Positions 26,309 through 34,168 of a stretch of DNA of 64,000 bases are shown here, piece after piece. How positions within the stretch are numbered: the stretch's first letter is position 1; every line of letters begins with the position of its first letter. The stretch is from CAZCDS01 sp964497585 (GTDB lineage Bacteria > Desulfobacterota > Desulfomonilia > Desulfomonilales > Desulfomonilaceae), in NCBI GenBank assembly GCA_964497585.1, contig CAZCDS010000015.1, positions 1-64,000 on the forward strand, given 5' to 3'. The position numbers and the translations under genes were made by a program. Under the pieces are notes generated by a model, which was given only the letters and a program-made list of their open reading frames with translations, did not search any database and had not been told where the DNA came from.

Positions 26309-27168
26309 GCCACACCCCCGGGGAATTCACACTGACAACCGCGGTCAGTCTCTCTGAATCTGTTCAAGGCCACGAGTTCCGGGCCCTTGTACATGGCCAG
26401 ACGCTTCGTGAGCAGGTCGAAGTCGACCTCAAAACCGTTGAATTCAGGGCCGTCAACGCACCCGAACTTGGTTTGGCCGCCCACTTCCACACGGCACGCG
26501 CCGCACATTCCCGTGCCATCAACCATGATGGGGTTCAGGCTCACCACGGTGGGCAGATCCGCCGCCCGGGTCACGTTGACCACGGCGCGCATCATGGGGA
26601 CCGGACCGATCGCTACCACCAGATCTATCTTCGTGCCCCTGTCAATGATGCTCTGCAGAACCTGCGTGACGAAGCCGTGAATCCCAAAGGAACCGTCGTC
26701 GGTGGAGATGAGCAGTTCGTCGCTCAGTTTTCTCATCTCTTCGGTCATGATCAGCAGGCCTTCGGTTCGGGCGCCGACGATGGAAATGATGTGGTTCCCC
26801 GCTTTTCTCATCCCTTTGGTGATAGGATGGAGCGGCGCTGTGCCGATTCCGCCGCCGACTCCGACGACCGTCCCGAATTTCTCGCAGTGGGTCGGTTTTC
26901 CCAGAGGCCCGCAGAGGTCCACGAGCTTTTCGCCGACACACAGGGTGCCGAAATAGTAGGTGGTCACTCCCACCTCTTGCCACACAAGCGTGATCGTGCC
27001 CTTTTCCGCGTCCTTGTCCGCCACGGTCAGCGGAATCCTTTCGCCGTCGTCATGGCACCTGAGAATGATGAACTGGCCCGGACGATGAGCACGGGCGATT
27101 GCCGGTGCGGATATGATGGCACGGTGAACGCCGGGTGCAATCCGCTCTTTTTCTAAGATCTCAAACAT
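26305..27168 (-). CDS. nfnA: NfnA-like FAD/NAD-binding [2Fe-2S] subunit
   Basis: 287 residues of the dihydroorotate-dehydrogenase electron-transfer (PyrK/SudB/NfnA) family. RPGQFIILRCHDDGERIPLT is the FAD-binding block, GVGGGIGTAPLHPI the NAD-binding loop, and GMCGACRVEVGGQTKFGCVDGPEF the [2Fe-2S] site. AGGAGG lies 7 bases before the ATG. It is translationally coupled to nfnB. The pair would couple NADH, NADPH and ferredoxin pools, useful where low-potential reductant is needed, for example by the Mo reductase in this window (inference). Confidence 0.9.
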   Translation of the reverse strand: MFEILEKERIAPGVHRAIISAPAIARAHRPGQFIILRCHDDGERIPLTVADKDAEKGTITLVWQEVGVTTYYFGTLCVGEKLVDLCGPLGKPTHCEKFGTVVGVGGGIGTAPLHPITKGMRKAGNHIISIVGARTEGLLIMTEEMRKLSDELLISTDDGSFGIHGFVTQVLQSIIDRGTKIDLVVAIGPVPMMRAVVNVTRAADLPTVVSLNPIMVDGTGMCGACRVEVGGQTKFGCVDGPEFNGFEVDFDLLTKRLAMYKGPELVALNRFRETDRGCQCEFPGGVA

Positions 27169-27639
27169 TTAGAAACCTCCTCATAGTCCGGAGTATGCGG
27201 TATTCTACTGAAAAGCCCTGTAGAATGGGGTGAAGAAGCGTCAAGAAGACTGTAGCCAAATAATCTACCACGACTGAGCCGTACCGATCAATCCAATTCC
27301 GAACTGGAGCGAAAGTCGTCAGTTACGGGGGGAGGTCTGACGACTTCAGCCATCCCTTGAGGATCTGAGAATTCTGGCTCTGACAAGGTCTCCTATCCGA
27401 AAACAAATCAACCGGTTCATGTCAGATCATCCCTTCGGGATGTGGCGATGTCCCGGGGAGGATAATCGACCACAGCCGGATGTTTCAGAAACCGGTGTAG
27501 AACTTGGAACAGCACGGCAATCGTGCCACGTAGAAGTTCTCTTCCGAGGAGACCGGCTCCGAGGTCACAGAATCAAGACACGGAGCTGGCCTTCGTCCGG
27601 GCCCGTGCCACCCGACCTCCACACGTGGCAGACGCTTGG

Positions 27640-27680
27640 GGGTGCCACTGACCACGCGGCGGCGTGGTCAGTGTCTTCGC
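27640..27680. repeat. Repeat with a perfect 12-bp palindrome
   Basis: CACTGACCACGC (27646-27657) pairs exactly with GCGTGGTCAGTG (27662-27673) over a 4-base loop, preceded by GGGGGTGC. Part of the same family as 13285-13330. Confidence 0.6.
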
Positions 27681-27898
27681 TCAAGCACAGTCTACCCATT
27701 CCGCTCACGGCCGTGGCGACAACGGGATGGTGGTCGATTGGCGAGAAGTGCTAGAGAGGGATTCGGGCGGAGGAGAACTCGTTGCTCCGTCTTGACGAAC
27801 CGGTAAACCCCTTGGGAGCGATGATTTGATGGCCCGGCAGAATACGTGGCAGGCATAAGCCCGGCCCGCAAAAGATGTCCGAATGGAGTACGGTTTAA

Positions 27899-27940
27899 CC
27901 GGAACTACGGAACTATACCCGGAACTACGCGGAACTACCT
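27899..27940. repeat. Four close copies of GGAACTAC/T
   Basis: CCGGAACTAC, GGAACTATA, CCGGAACTACG and CGGAACTACC follow each other just beyond the ankyrin gene's stop codon. Spacing of the GGAACTA unit is irregular (9-12 bases). Function unknown; may be slipped-strand expansion. Confidence 0.55.
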
Positions 27941-27942
27941 CT

Positions 27943-29727
27943 CTATTCCACAGCGCCTCTCCTCCTAAGAAGCTCCGCCACTTCCTTTCGACCCTTTTCA
28001 CATGCCATGTCCAACGCGGTCTCGCCTTGCCTGCCGCGTGCATTCACATCAGCACCGTTTTCCACGAGCATTCTGACGACGTCCACATGGCCTCGGGCCG
28101 CGGCTTTCATCAGCGCCGTCCAGCCTAATCCGTCCTTTGTATTGATATGAGCGCCGCTGTGCACAAGCAGCTTCGCCATTTCCAAGTCACCCCTCCGAGC
28201 AACGACCATGAGGACCGTCTCGGCAAGGTATCCCCGCCCGTTCACTTCGGACCCACCTCTGAGAAGCGCCTTCACTACTTGCAGATGGCCTCCTCTCGCA
28301 GCCTCCATCAGGACTGTGCCACCTTCCTCCGCCTCGGCATTGACATCAGCGCCCTTGGCAAGAAGGACATCGACGACTTGGAGGTAGCCGTGCCTGGCGG
28401 CAGATAATAGGGCCGTCCAACCTTCCTCATCCACCGCATTGACGGCAGCGCCCTTATCGACAAGCAGCTTCACCACTGATGAATGGCCTTTGCCGGCTGC
28501 CCACATGAGGGCGGTCCCACCATCCGGCTGTTTCGCGTCAACGTGAGCGCGCTTGTCCAGCAGCAGCTTGACCATATCCAGGTGCCCCCCTCCTGCAGCC
28601 CACATCAAGGACGTACGGCCGTCCGAGTCCCTTGCATTGACATTGGCGCCCCTGGCCAAAAGAAATTTCACCGTTTCCAGTTCGCCTGCCTTGGCGGCGA
28701 CTATTAGCGGTGCAATTGCCCCGCTGCTCTTTTGATCTACAGATGCCCGCAACTCTGTTAGCCGCTTGACCTGCTCCAGGTCACCGATACACGCTGCGAG
28801 ATTTAAGTCGAGCTTAGCCCCCTTTTCTCCGAGTGCTCGTGCCACTCCATGGTTGCATTCCTTGGCTGCCCACTGCGCTGCAGTCATGCCTTGTCGGTCC
28901 GTGGCGTTTAGACCAGCGCCCCTGTCTAGAAGGAACCGCACTGCAGCCTCGGAGTGTCCTCTAACGGCGGCTATCAAGGCGGTACTCTCGCCCTTCGCAT
29001 TCACGTCGGCTCCCTGGTGGACGAGCATTTTCAGCACCCCAATGTGGCCCCCTCGGGCAGCAGCTATCAAAGGGGTAATCGCGCCGCTCTTTGCATTGAC
29101 GCCGGCGTTCTTAGCCAGAAGGCGCTTCACAACCTGGTTGTCACCGCGTCCAGAGGCGTACATGAGCGCGCGATCCAGCCCTTCCTTCGCACCTGAGTCA
29201 AGGAGCACTTTCACTACCTGAGCGGCGCCGTGCTGCGCAGCCCATATGAGAGCCGCCCCGTTGTCTGCATTGACGTCTGCTCCTCGCGTGAGAAGCATTT
29301 TCACCAACCCAAGGTGGCCCCCTCGGACAGCAGCCAGCAGTGGTGTATTTCGGTGATCGATCCTCGCGTTGACATCAGTGCCCTTATCCATAAGCAGCTT
29401 CACAAGCTGTGTGTTGCCGCGTCGAGCAGCAATGATAAGGGCTTCAACACGCCCCTTCTTCGCGCCCGCGTCGAGCAGTATTTGCACCACCTTCGAGGCA
29501 CCCCGCTGCGCAGCACCGACCAGAGCCCTCCCGTCGCTTGCATCGACATCGGCGCCCTTACGCAAAAGTTCTTTGACTCGGTCGCTATCCCCCTTCCTGG
29601 TTGCGTAGATAAGCTGCTTGTTGAGGGCGGTCTTGTCTCCTGCGATGCCAACAGAGGGCAGCAAGGCCACCACCACAACCAGCGGGACCAGCCACGGTGC
29701 TACTACGGACATGCGTAGAGTTTTCAT
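27943..29727 (-). CDS. Exported ankyrin-repeat protein (about 18 repeats)
   Basis: About 594 residues. A signal peptide with hydrophobic core WLVPLVVVVALLP and a GIAG-like cleavage site is followed almost entirely by ankyrin repeats. I count 18 units of about 29-34 residues, each with the pattern G-x-TALM-x-AA-x-x-GH-x-x-VVK-x-LL-x-x-GADVNA. Unit 9-10 (ALGEKGAKLDLNLAACIGDL) is shortened. Ankyrin solenoids bind proteins; the partner is unknown. In free-living anaerobes such exported proteins may act in the periplasm. I placed the start at the ATG at 29727 (AGAGGAGG lies upstream but 12 bases away); 29751 is an alternative. Confidence 0.9.
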   Translation of the reverse strand: MKTLRMSVVAPWLVPLVVVVALLPSVGIAGDKTALNKQLIYATRKGDSDRVKELLRKGADVDASDGRALVGAAQRGASKVVQILLDAGAKKGRVEALIIAARRGNTQLVKLLMDKGTDVNARIDHRNTPLLAAVRGGHLGLVKMLLTRGADVNADNGAALIWAAQHGAAQVVKVLLDSGAKEGLDRALMYASGRGDNQVVKRLLAKNAGVNAKSGAITPLIAAARGGHIGVLKMLVHQGADVNAKGESTALIAAVRGHSEAAVRFLLDRGAGLNATDRQGMTAAQWAAKECNHGVARALGEKGAKLDLNLAACIGDLEQVKRLTELRASVDQKSSGAIAPLIVAAKAGELETVKFLLARGANVNARDSDGRTSLMWAAGGGHLDMVKLLLDKRAHVDAKQPDGGTALMWAAGKGHSSVVKLLVDKGAAVNAVDEEGWTALLSAARHGYLQVVDVLLAKGADVNAEAEEGGTVLMEAARGGHLQVVKALLRGGSEVNGRGYLAETVLMVVARRGDLEMAKLLVHSGAHINTKDGLGWTALMKAAARGHVDVVRMLVENGADVNARGRQGETALDMACEKGRKEVAELLRRRGAVE

Positions 29728-30440
29728 GAAAAAACTCGGCCTCCTCTGCATGTCTAGCGATAGAAAGGAAATCTGTGAAACCTGAGAAATCTGGGAAATC
29801 TGGGGACATAAAACCGATTTCCCATCCGCTCACCTTCCGTAGCTTGCCTCAGGCTGCCACGGTCTCTCTTTGTGCAGAAAGCTTCCACCATCAAGACTCC
29901 AAGACACCAAGAAGATGAAGATTTCAAGACGTCATAACCACAGAGGCACAAGGGCACGGAGAATCCCTCGCTTCCGCGGACCGCCACGCCGCAGCTCCCC
30001 GGCTCGCGTGTCATTGCGAGGAGCGAAACGACGAAGCAATCTCAAATCCCCCGGTAACAGGGATTGCATCCTCCGGTCCAAGCCCCGCGTCGAATGACCG
30101 TCTCGGCCTCTTGTCCCGTGGTCACCTCCTGAGCCAAAACCTGTCTCCATCCGAAATCCCTACCGGCAGGCATGCCCATCGGCATGCTACGCCCCTACGG
30201 ACACGAACTGCCGGGCCCTTTTCTTCTGGTTCTCAGATACGTGTCCGCCTGCTTCCATCCCATCTCACGTATTTGATCGCTCATTGCTACGAGGTGCAGC
30301 CTGCCACTTACGGACCGCATGGATTTGGACTCCGTGCTCTCCGCAGTCGGTTCCACGGGGGCGGGCTTCAGCGCGGGACCGGACGACTGTTGACGCGAAT
30401 TTCATTTTCCAATACTGCTCGGGGGGCGAAAGCGACGTCA
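29728..30440. other. Long intergenic region with dispersed repeats
   Basis: About 710 bases without a supported gene. Near 29767-29805 the motif GAAATCTG recurs with variations (GTGAAACCTGAGAAATCTGG). At 30009-30070 lies a REP-like element. A hairpin-like CGGCAGGCATGCCCATCGG segment lies near 30170-30190. Confidence 0.5.
30009..30070. repeat. REP-like element of the TCATTGCGAGGAGCGAA type
   Basis: TGTCATTGCGAGGAGCGAAA, then CGACGAAGCAATCTC, and further on CAGGGATTGCATCC. The motif TCATTGCGAGGAGCGAAGCGACG with a downstream GCAATC is a widely dispersed intergenic element in many bacterial genomes (from memory). Confidence 0.55.
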
Positions 30441-30812
30441 CTACCTCGGGTTCTCTTGAAGCAGCCACACCGCTTGTCTTTCGATCGTGCGTACGAACCG
30501 GCCCCCTTCTTGTCGGAGCCTTTCCCATTCCGGCAGAGTATAGACAAGGAGCGATGCCGGCACCGGGAGTTCGGTCAGGTCCCAGGAGAGGGCACGGCGT
30601 TCGAAGCATTGATCCGTATGGTCGAGGATCATGATCAGATCCAGATCGCTTCCCACTCCCCAATCGCCCCGGGCGTACGATCCAAAGTATCCGAGGGCAA
30701 CGACTCCGCGGCGGTTCGACTCGACGCGCGCTGCCCACTCCCTGACTGCGCGATCCACCTGATCGCGATCAGGCCATTTGAGCACGGACGAATTCAAGGA
30801 TCTCAACGGCAT
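30441..30812 (-). CDS. MNT-type minimal nucleotidyltransferase (antitoxin of a HEPN/MNT pair)
   Basis: About 123 residues. The active-site motif GSYARGDWGVGSDLDL is the GSx10DxD signature of the minimal nucleotidyltransferase fold. MNT antitoxins typically AMPylate and so silence their HEPN partner. The ATG at 30812 has AGGAGG 9 bases upstream and overlaps the end of the HEPN gene by 44 bases; a GTG at 30785 lacks a site. A longer upstream frame reads as low-complexity and is not coding. Confidence 0.82.
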   Translation of the reverse strand: MPLRSLNSSVLKWPDRDQVDRAVREWAARVESNRRGVVALGYFGSYARGDWGVGSDLDLIMILDHTDQCFERRALSWDLTELPVPASLLVYTLPEWERLRQEGGRFVRTIERQAVWLLQENPR

Positions 30813-31152
30813 AGCCAATGGCCTCCTGACTCTGTATCGTCCCGTAGTGCTCACAGGGAGCGCCATCCGGATGACCGTTCGGGTATCGAGTGGGAACGTA
30901 GAAATTGTCGAGAACCCGTGCCTTGTCCACGAGGTCCTCGGCAGGGTGCGTGGGCAACTCGGTGAGAAGCCTGGCGACCACGTGGCCCCAGACCTCCTGT
31001 CCCATTGCAAGGTGGAGCACGTTCACGGCTTCTTCAGCAGCCTGGTGGGCTGCAAAGCAGGCCCACTCATGACGACCCTCCGATTGCGACGATCGTGCCT
31101 GCTCGAGATCTCGAACAGCTTGAGCCAACCAGTCCTGTGATCGATTGGGCAT
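30769..31152 (-). CDS. HEPN-domain protein (toxin partner of MNT)
   Basis: About 127 residues from the ATG at 31152. W-x-x-QAVRDLEQA and CFAAHQAAEEAVNVL are the helix-1 and helix-2 signatures of the HEPN family, usual in two-gene HEPN/MNT toxin-antitoxin modules where HEPN is an RNase. The RNase motif R-x4-6-H is not clear here: RLLTELPTH has seven residues between Arg and His, so cleavage activity is uncertain. Its 3' end overlaps the nucleotidyltransferase gene, confirming the pair. These modules are common in anaerobes and archaea. Confidence 0.82.
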   Translation of the reverse strand: MPNRSQDWLAQAVRDLEQARSSQSEGRHEWACFAAHQAAEEAVNVLHLAMGQEVWGHVVARLLTELPTHPAEDLVDKARVLDNFYVPTRYPNGHPDGAPCEHYGTIQSQEAIGYAVEILEFVRAQMA

Positions 31153-31310
31153 CCCGCCTCCGAGCAGGGAGAAAGATGTCAACTCAGTACGTTCAGAGTG
31201 TTTTCCTGCTTTTCCGTTCGTAGACTATCACGTCGCAAGCCAGGCCCTCAAGAGCGGAGGGGACTTCCCCTGAGAACGCGGGAATGGCCAGTGCGCGCCG
31301 GGACGGCGGG

Positions 31311-33446
31311 TCAACGGAGACCCTGGAGGATCGCCTGGAATCGGGGGTCCTGACGGATCGACCGAAAGACCGAGTCCCGGGCGAGTTTGCCCGCGTTCGA
31401 GTAGCCTTTCTTCACGGCCTGTTCCAGCGATTTGAAAGCCTGATCCTTCTTGCCCGTCAGTGCATACATCCCGGCCAGGTTGTACAGATAGTCGGGCTTT
31501 CCAGGTTCTTTCTCCAGGGCCTTTTGCATCCAGGGGATTCCTTCCGCCGGTTTTCCCGAGACCGCGAGAGCCAGACCGTATCCTGCGAGCAGCGATGCCG
31601 CGTCCGGCATCTTATCGAGGCCCGCCTTGAGTACGTCGATCGCCTCCCCGGTACGACCCGAACCCAGATAGATGAGTGCGAGATTGGAGTACGCTTCCGG
31701 TATCCGCTCTCTCTTGTCCACGAGGATTCGGTACGTCCGCTCAGCCTTTTTCTTCCGCCCGGCTTTGAAGTACGCGGTAGCCAGTGCGTACACCATGGTC
31801 GGTTCGTTTCCCGCGAGTTTGACAGCCTTTTCATATTCCTCGACCGCGCGGTCGTAGTTGCCCTGATCGAGCAGATAGCTTCCGAGCATCTTGTGTATTT
31901 CCGGATTGGGATCCATGGGCTTCGCGGCTCGAAGCAGAGCCGTCCGGGCCTCCTTCTTCTTGCCGGCCCACCTGAGGACCTTGGCGAGGTTGAGGTCTCG
32001 CATGGCAAAGAACTTCCGGTCGAGGCCCTTCATGACGCGCGCGTACAGTCTGTCTTTGTCCTGACGGCTCAACTTTTCGGAGGGAGTGACCAGTCCCTGC
32101 TTGACCATTTGCGCGAGAATCGCTTCCGCGAGCCTCTGATGACCTTGAATGGCCGGATGCACATGATCGAGGAATCGCTCGTTTCCGGGGATAGCGGATT
32201 CCCCGGCCTTGTCGGATGGCATTTGCGCGAGAATGTGCGAAAAACGTATGAGCGGAACGGATTCGTCGTGAGCAATCTGCCGAATTCGTTGGAGAATGGG
32301 CGACGTGGCTCTGAGGGGGCAGACGTCGAGATCCTTTGCACGGATGAAGCTCTTCCGTACCTCCTTCCACCGGCCGATCCCGAGGAGCGCTTTCCCCGTC
32401 AAAAAGTGTGTCTGTGCGTACAGGGGATCTTCTTCACGGCACTGCTTGAGAAGTGCCAGGGCCTTTCCGAATTCTCCCTCCTCGATCAAGCGTTGTGAAT
32501 CCTTGAGCTTTTTCTCAATTGCCGCTTTTTTTCGTCCGTCAAGATCTTGTCCGTGCTCGGACTTGAAGGGCGAGAAGTCCCTGAGATTGGAGGCCGGCTC
32601 GACGAGAATAACCGGGACACCCGCATCACGGCACATCCGGACCATTCTCCGGAGATTAAGCGCGAAGTGCTGGACCACCCCTCGTGAGAAGTCGTTGTCC
32701 CGGTGATAGAGTTCCAGCCCTGCACTTTGATCGAGGATCGCCTTGACCTCGCTCCCCATCCGGGTTTTCGCTGGGCTTGGACCAGGGGAGACCAGCGGTT
32801 CAAGCAGACGCTTGAGGCCGCGATAAATATTCAGGTGCTCCAGCGCAGCCCTTACGGTAACCAGTGTCCGGCCTTGATCGAAGAGCCCCTTATAGGTGCG
32901 CCTCTCGAGAAATTCATTGTGCCCCGTGTAGAAGACGACGAGGTCCGGGCGGAAACGGAGTGCTTCCTTGACGAGCGGTACGATGCGATAGGATGCATAC
33001 GAGATCCCTCCGGCGTTGATTACGTCGAATTCCTTACCTGGTACCGACGCGACAAGCAGCTCCTTGAGCCATCTGGGAAAGGCAGTCCTCCCGTCGAACG
33101 GGCGGCCGTAGGTCGTCGAACCTCCGAAGCAGAATATTCTGAACGTGTGGGGCTTCTTCTCAACGGGGAACGAGACCTTGTTGAAGTACTTCAGTCTCCC
33201 AGGGGCAGTCGACGCGATCCCATCCTTGACAACGAAGAGAGGCTGGATCGCGGAGAATCCCACGTACGGATCACCCGGTTCGCCACGCGCGGGAATGCCC
33301 GCAATCCTGAGCACCCCCTCCAAGATCGCGAAAAACGCGACACACACGAGAAGGCCGAGTAGAAGATCGCGAAAGTAACTGCCACGCGGCCTCCCGCGTC
33401 TGTGCGGGGATGTTTCCGGTTCACTTGGGACCTTGCTTGTCAACAT
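31311..33446 (-). CDS. Membrane-anchored SGNH/GDSL-hydrolase-like protein with TPR domain
   Basis: 711 residues. A single membrane helix (LLLGLLVCVAFFAILEGVL, about 28-46) places the rest outside the cytoplasm or in the periplasm. The hydrolase domain has FGGSTTYGRP with nucleophile Ser110, block III-like FYTGHNEFLE (about 171-180) and the catalytic DHVH pair near 440, so an SGNH/GDSL fold with an insertion. The region of about 490-700 contains TPR units (AYSNLALIYLGSGRTGEAIDV). Such fusions of an esterase/acyltransferase domain with TPR occur in bacterial envelope polysaccharide modification; the substrate here is unknown. Weak ribosome site (GAGGCGAT). Confidence 0.85.
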   Translation of the reverse strand: MLTSKVPSEPETSPHRRGRPRGSYFRDLLLGLLVCVAFFAILEGVLRIAGIPARGEPGDPYVGFSAIQPLFVVKDGIASTAPGRLKYFNKVSFPVEKKPHTFRIFCFGGSTTYGRPFDGRTAFPRWLKELLVASVPGKEFDVINAGGISYASYRIVPLVKEALRFRPDLVVFYTGHNEFLERRTYKGLFDQGRTLVTVRAALEHLNIYRGLKRLLEPLVSPGPSPAKTRMGSEVKAILDQSAGLELYHRDNDFSRGVVQHFALNLRRMVRMCRDAGVPVILVEPASNLRDFSPFKSEHGQDLDGRKKAAIEKKLKDSQRLIEEGEFGKALALLKQCREEDPLYAQTHFLTGKALLGIGRWKEVRKSFIRAKDLDVCPLRATSPILQRIRQIAHDESVPLIRFSHILAQMPSDKAGESAIPGNERFLDHVHPAIQGHQRLAEAILAQMVKQGLVTPSEKLSRQDKDRLYARVMKGLDRKFFAMRDLNLAKVLRWAGKKKEARTALLRAAKPMDPNPEIHKMLGSYLLDQGNYDRAVEEYEKAVKLAGNEPTMVYALATAYFKAGRKKKAERTYRILVDKRERIPEAYSNLALIYLGSGRTGEAIDVLKAGLDKMPDAASLLAGYGLALAVSGKPAEGIPWMQKALEKEPGKPDYLYNLAGMYALTGKKDQAFKSLEQAVKKGYSNAGKLARDSVFRSIRQDPRFQAILQGLR

Positions 33447-33630
33447 ATCGCCTCATTTGGCTCGTTGCCCCGATTCGTTTTTTCTGCCGCGCTTCCCCAT
33501 GCCGGATTAGCCATGGACTCATACGCCGGGAGACCTGCTTGGGAGCACGTCCGTTATCTTTATACTTGAAACGGGGGCCGTTCAACGGGTATGTTCTTCG
33601 AGACCGAGTGTTCGGGATCGAGGAGGTCTT

Positions 33631-33981
33631 TTGCCACGTATACGGATTCCAGTTATCGCCGGAATTATTGCGGTGCTCCTTTTGTCCTTTCCGGCCTTTG
33701 CCGACGAGCCGGTGAAATGGTCCGCGCCCATCCACGCGTACCCGAAACCCTGGAACCCCACACAAGCACCACCGACGTGGAATAATCCCTACGGGTACAA
33801 CTACCCCTACGCTCGCTTCGGGTACGGTCCCTACTGGGGCGGCGGTTACTACCAAGGGGGATATCCCCAGGGCTATCCTCAGGCGTTCCAGGACGGGTAC
33901 CAATACTATCCGCAGTCGGTTCCCCAGCGAGGCTACGCCGGATCGGCCGCTCCCAATTACGACTTCTACTATGCTCGCTGA
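33631..33981 (+). CDS. Small secreted Tyr/Gly/Pro-rich protein
   Basis: 116 residues with a clear Sec signal peptide (hydrophobic VIAGIIAVLLLSFPAFA, AFA|D cleavage). The mature part is low-complexity, rich in Tyr, Pro, Gly and Gln with repeats like YPQGYPQ and GYYQGGY. It starts at TTG with GAGGAGG upstream; the frame is open. It resembles cell-surface or amyloid-like proteins only by composition. Divergent from the SGNH-TPR gene and convergent with proS. Confidence 0.68.
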   Translation: MPRIRIPVIAGIIAVLLLSFPAFADEPVKWSAPIHAYPKPWNPTQAPPTWNNPYGYNYPYARFGYGPYWGGGYYQGGYPQGYPQAFQDGYQYYPQSVPQRGYAGSAAPNYDFYYAR

Positions 33982-34168
33982 CGCTGCCTCCGTCGCCTGA
34001 CGTTGAGAGGCGCAGATGCCGACGACCATCCACAGAGGGTAAGGAAATTCTCCCTCACGCCAGTCCTCTCCCCGCGGGCGAGACATAGGATAAAAGAGTC
34101 TCCCTGGGTGACGACCACCGATCACTCTGTCGATCGCGCATTGGTGCAGCCCATCCTCCGCGTTCCGA

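Larger units (their letters stand above)
27169..27942. other. Long intergenic region with repeats
   Basis: About 770 bases between the divergently placed nfnA start and the ankyrin gene's 3' end. An open frame at 27419-27754 (plus) has no ribosome site or protein-like hydrophobicity pattern and I do not call it. The region holds a strong palindrome at 27646-27673 and GGAACTAC repeats at 27899-27940. Confidence 0.5.

Noticed and set aside
27419..27754. 111-residue plus-strand frame
   Set aside because: Biased composition, no ribosome site, overlaps a palindromic repeat.
28000..29700. Repetitive DNA resembling a CRISPR or satellite array
   Set aside because: The periodicity of about 99 bases comes from the coding ankyrin repeats; units differ too much to be direct repeats.
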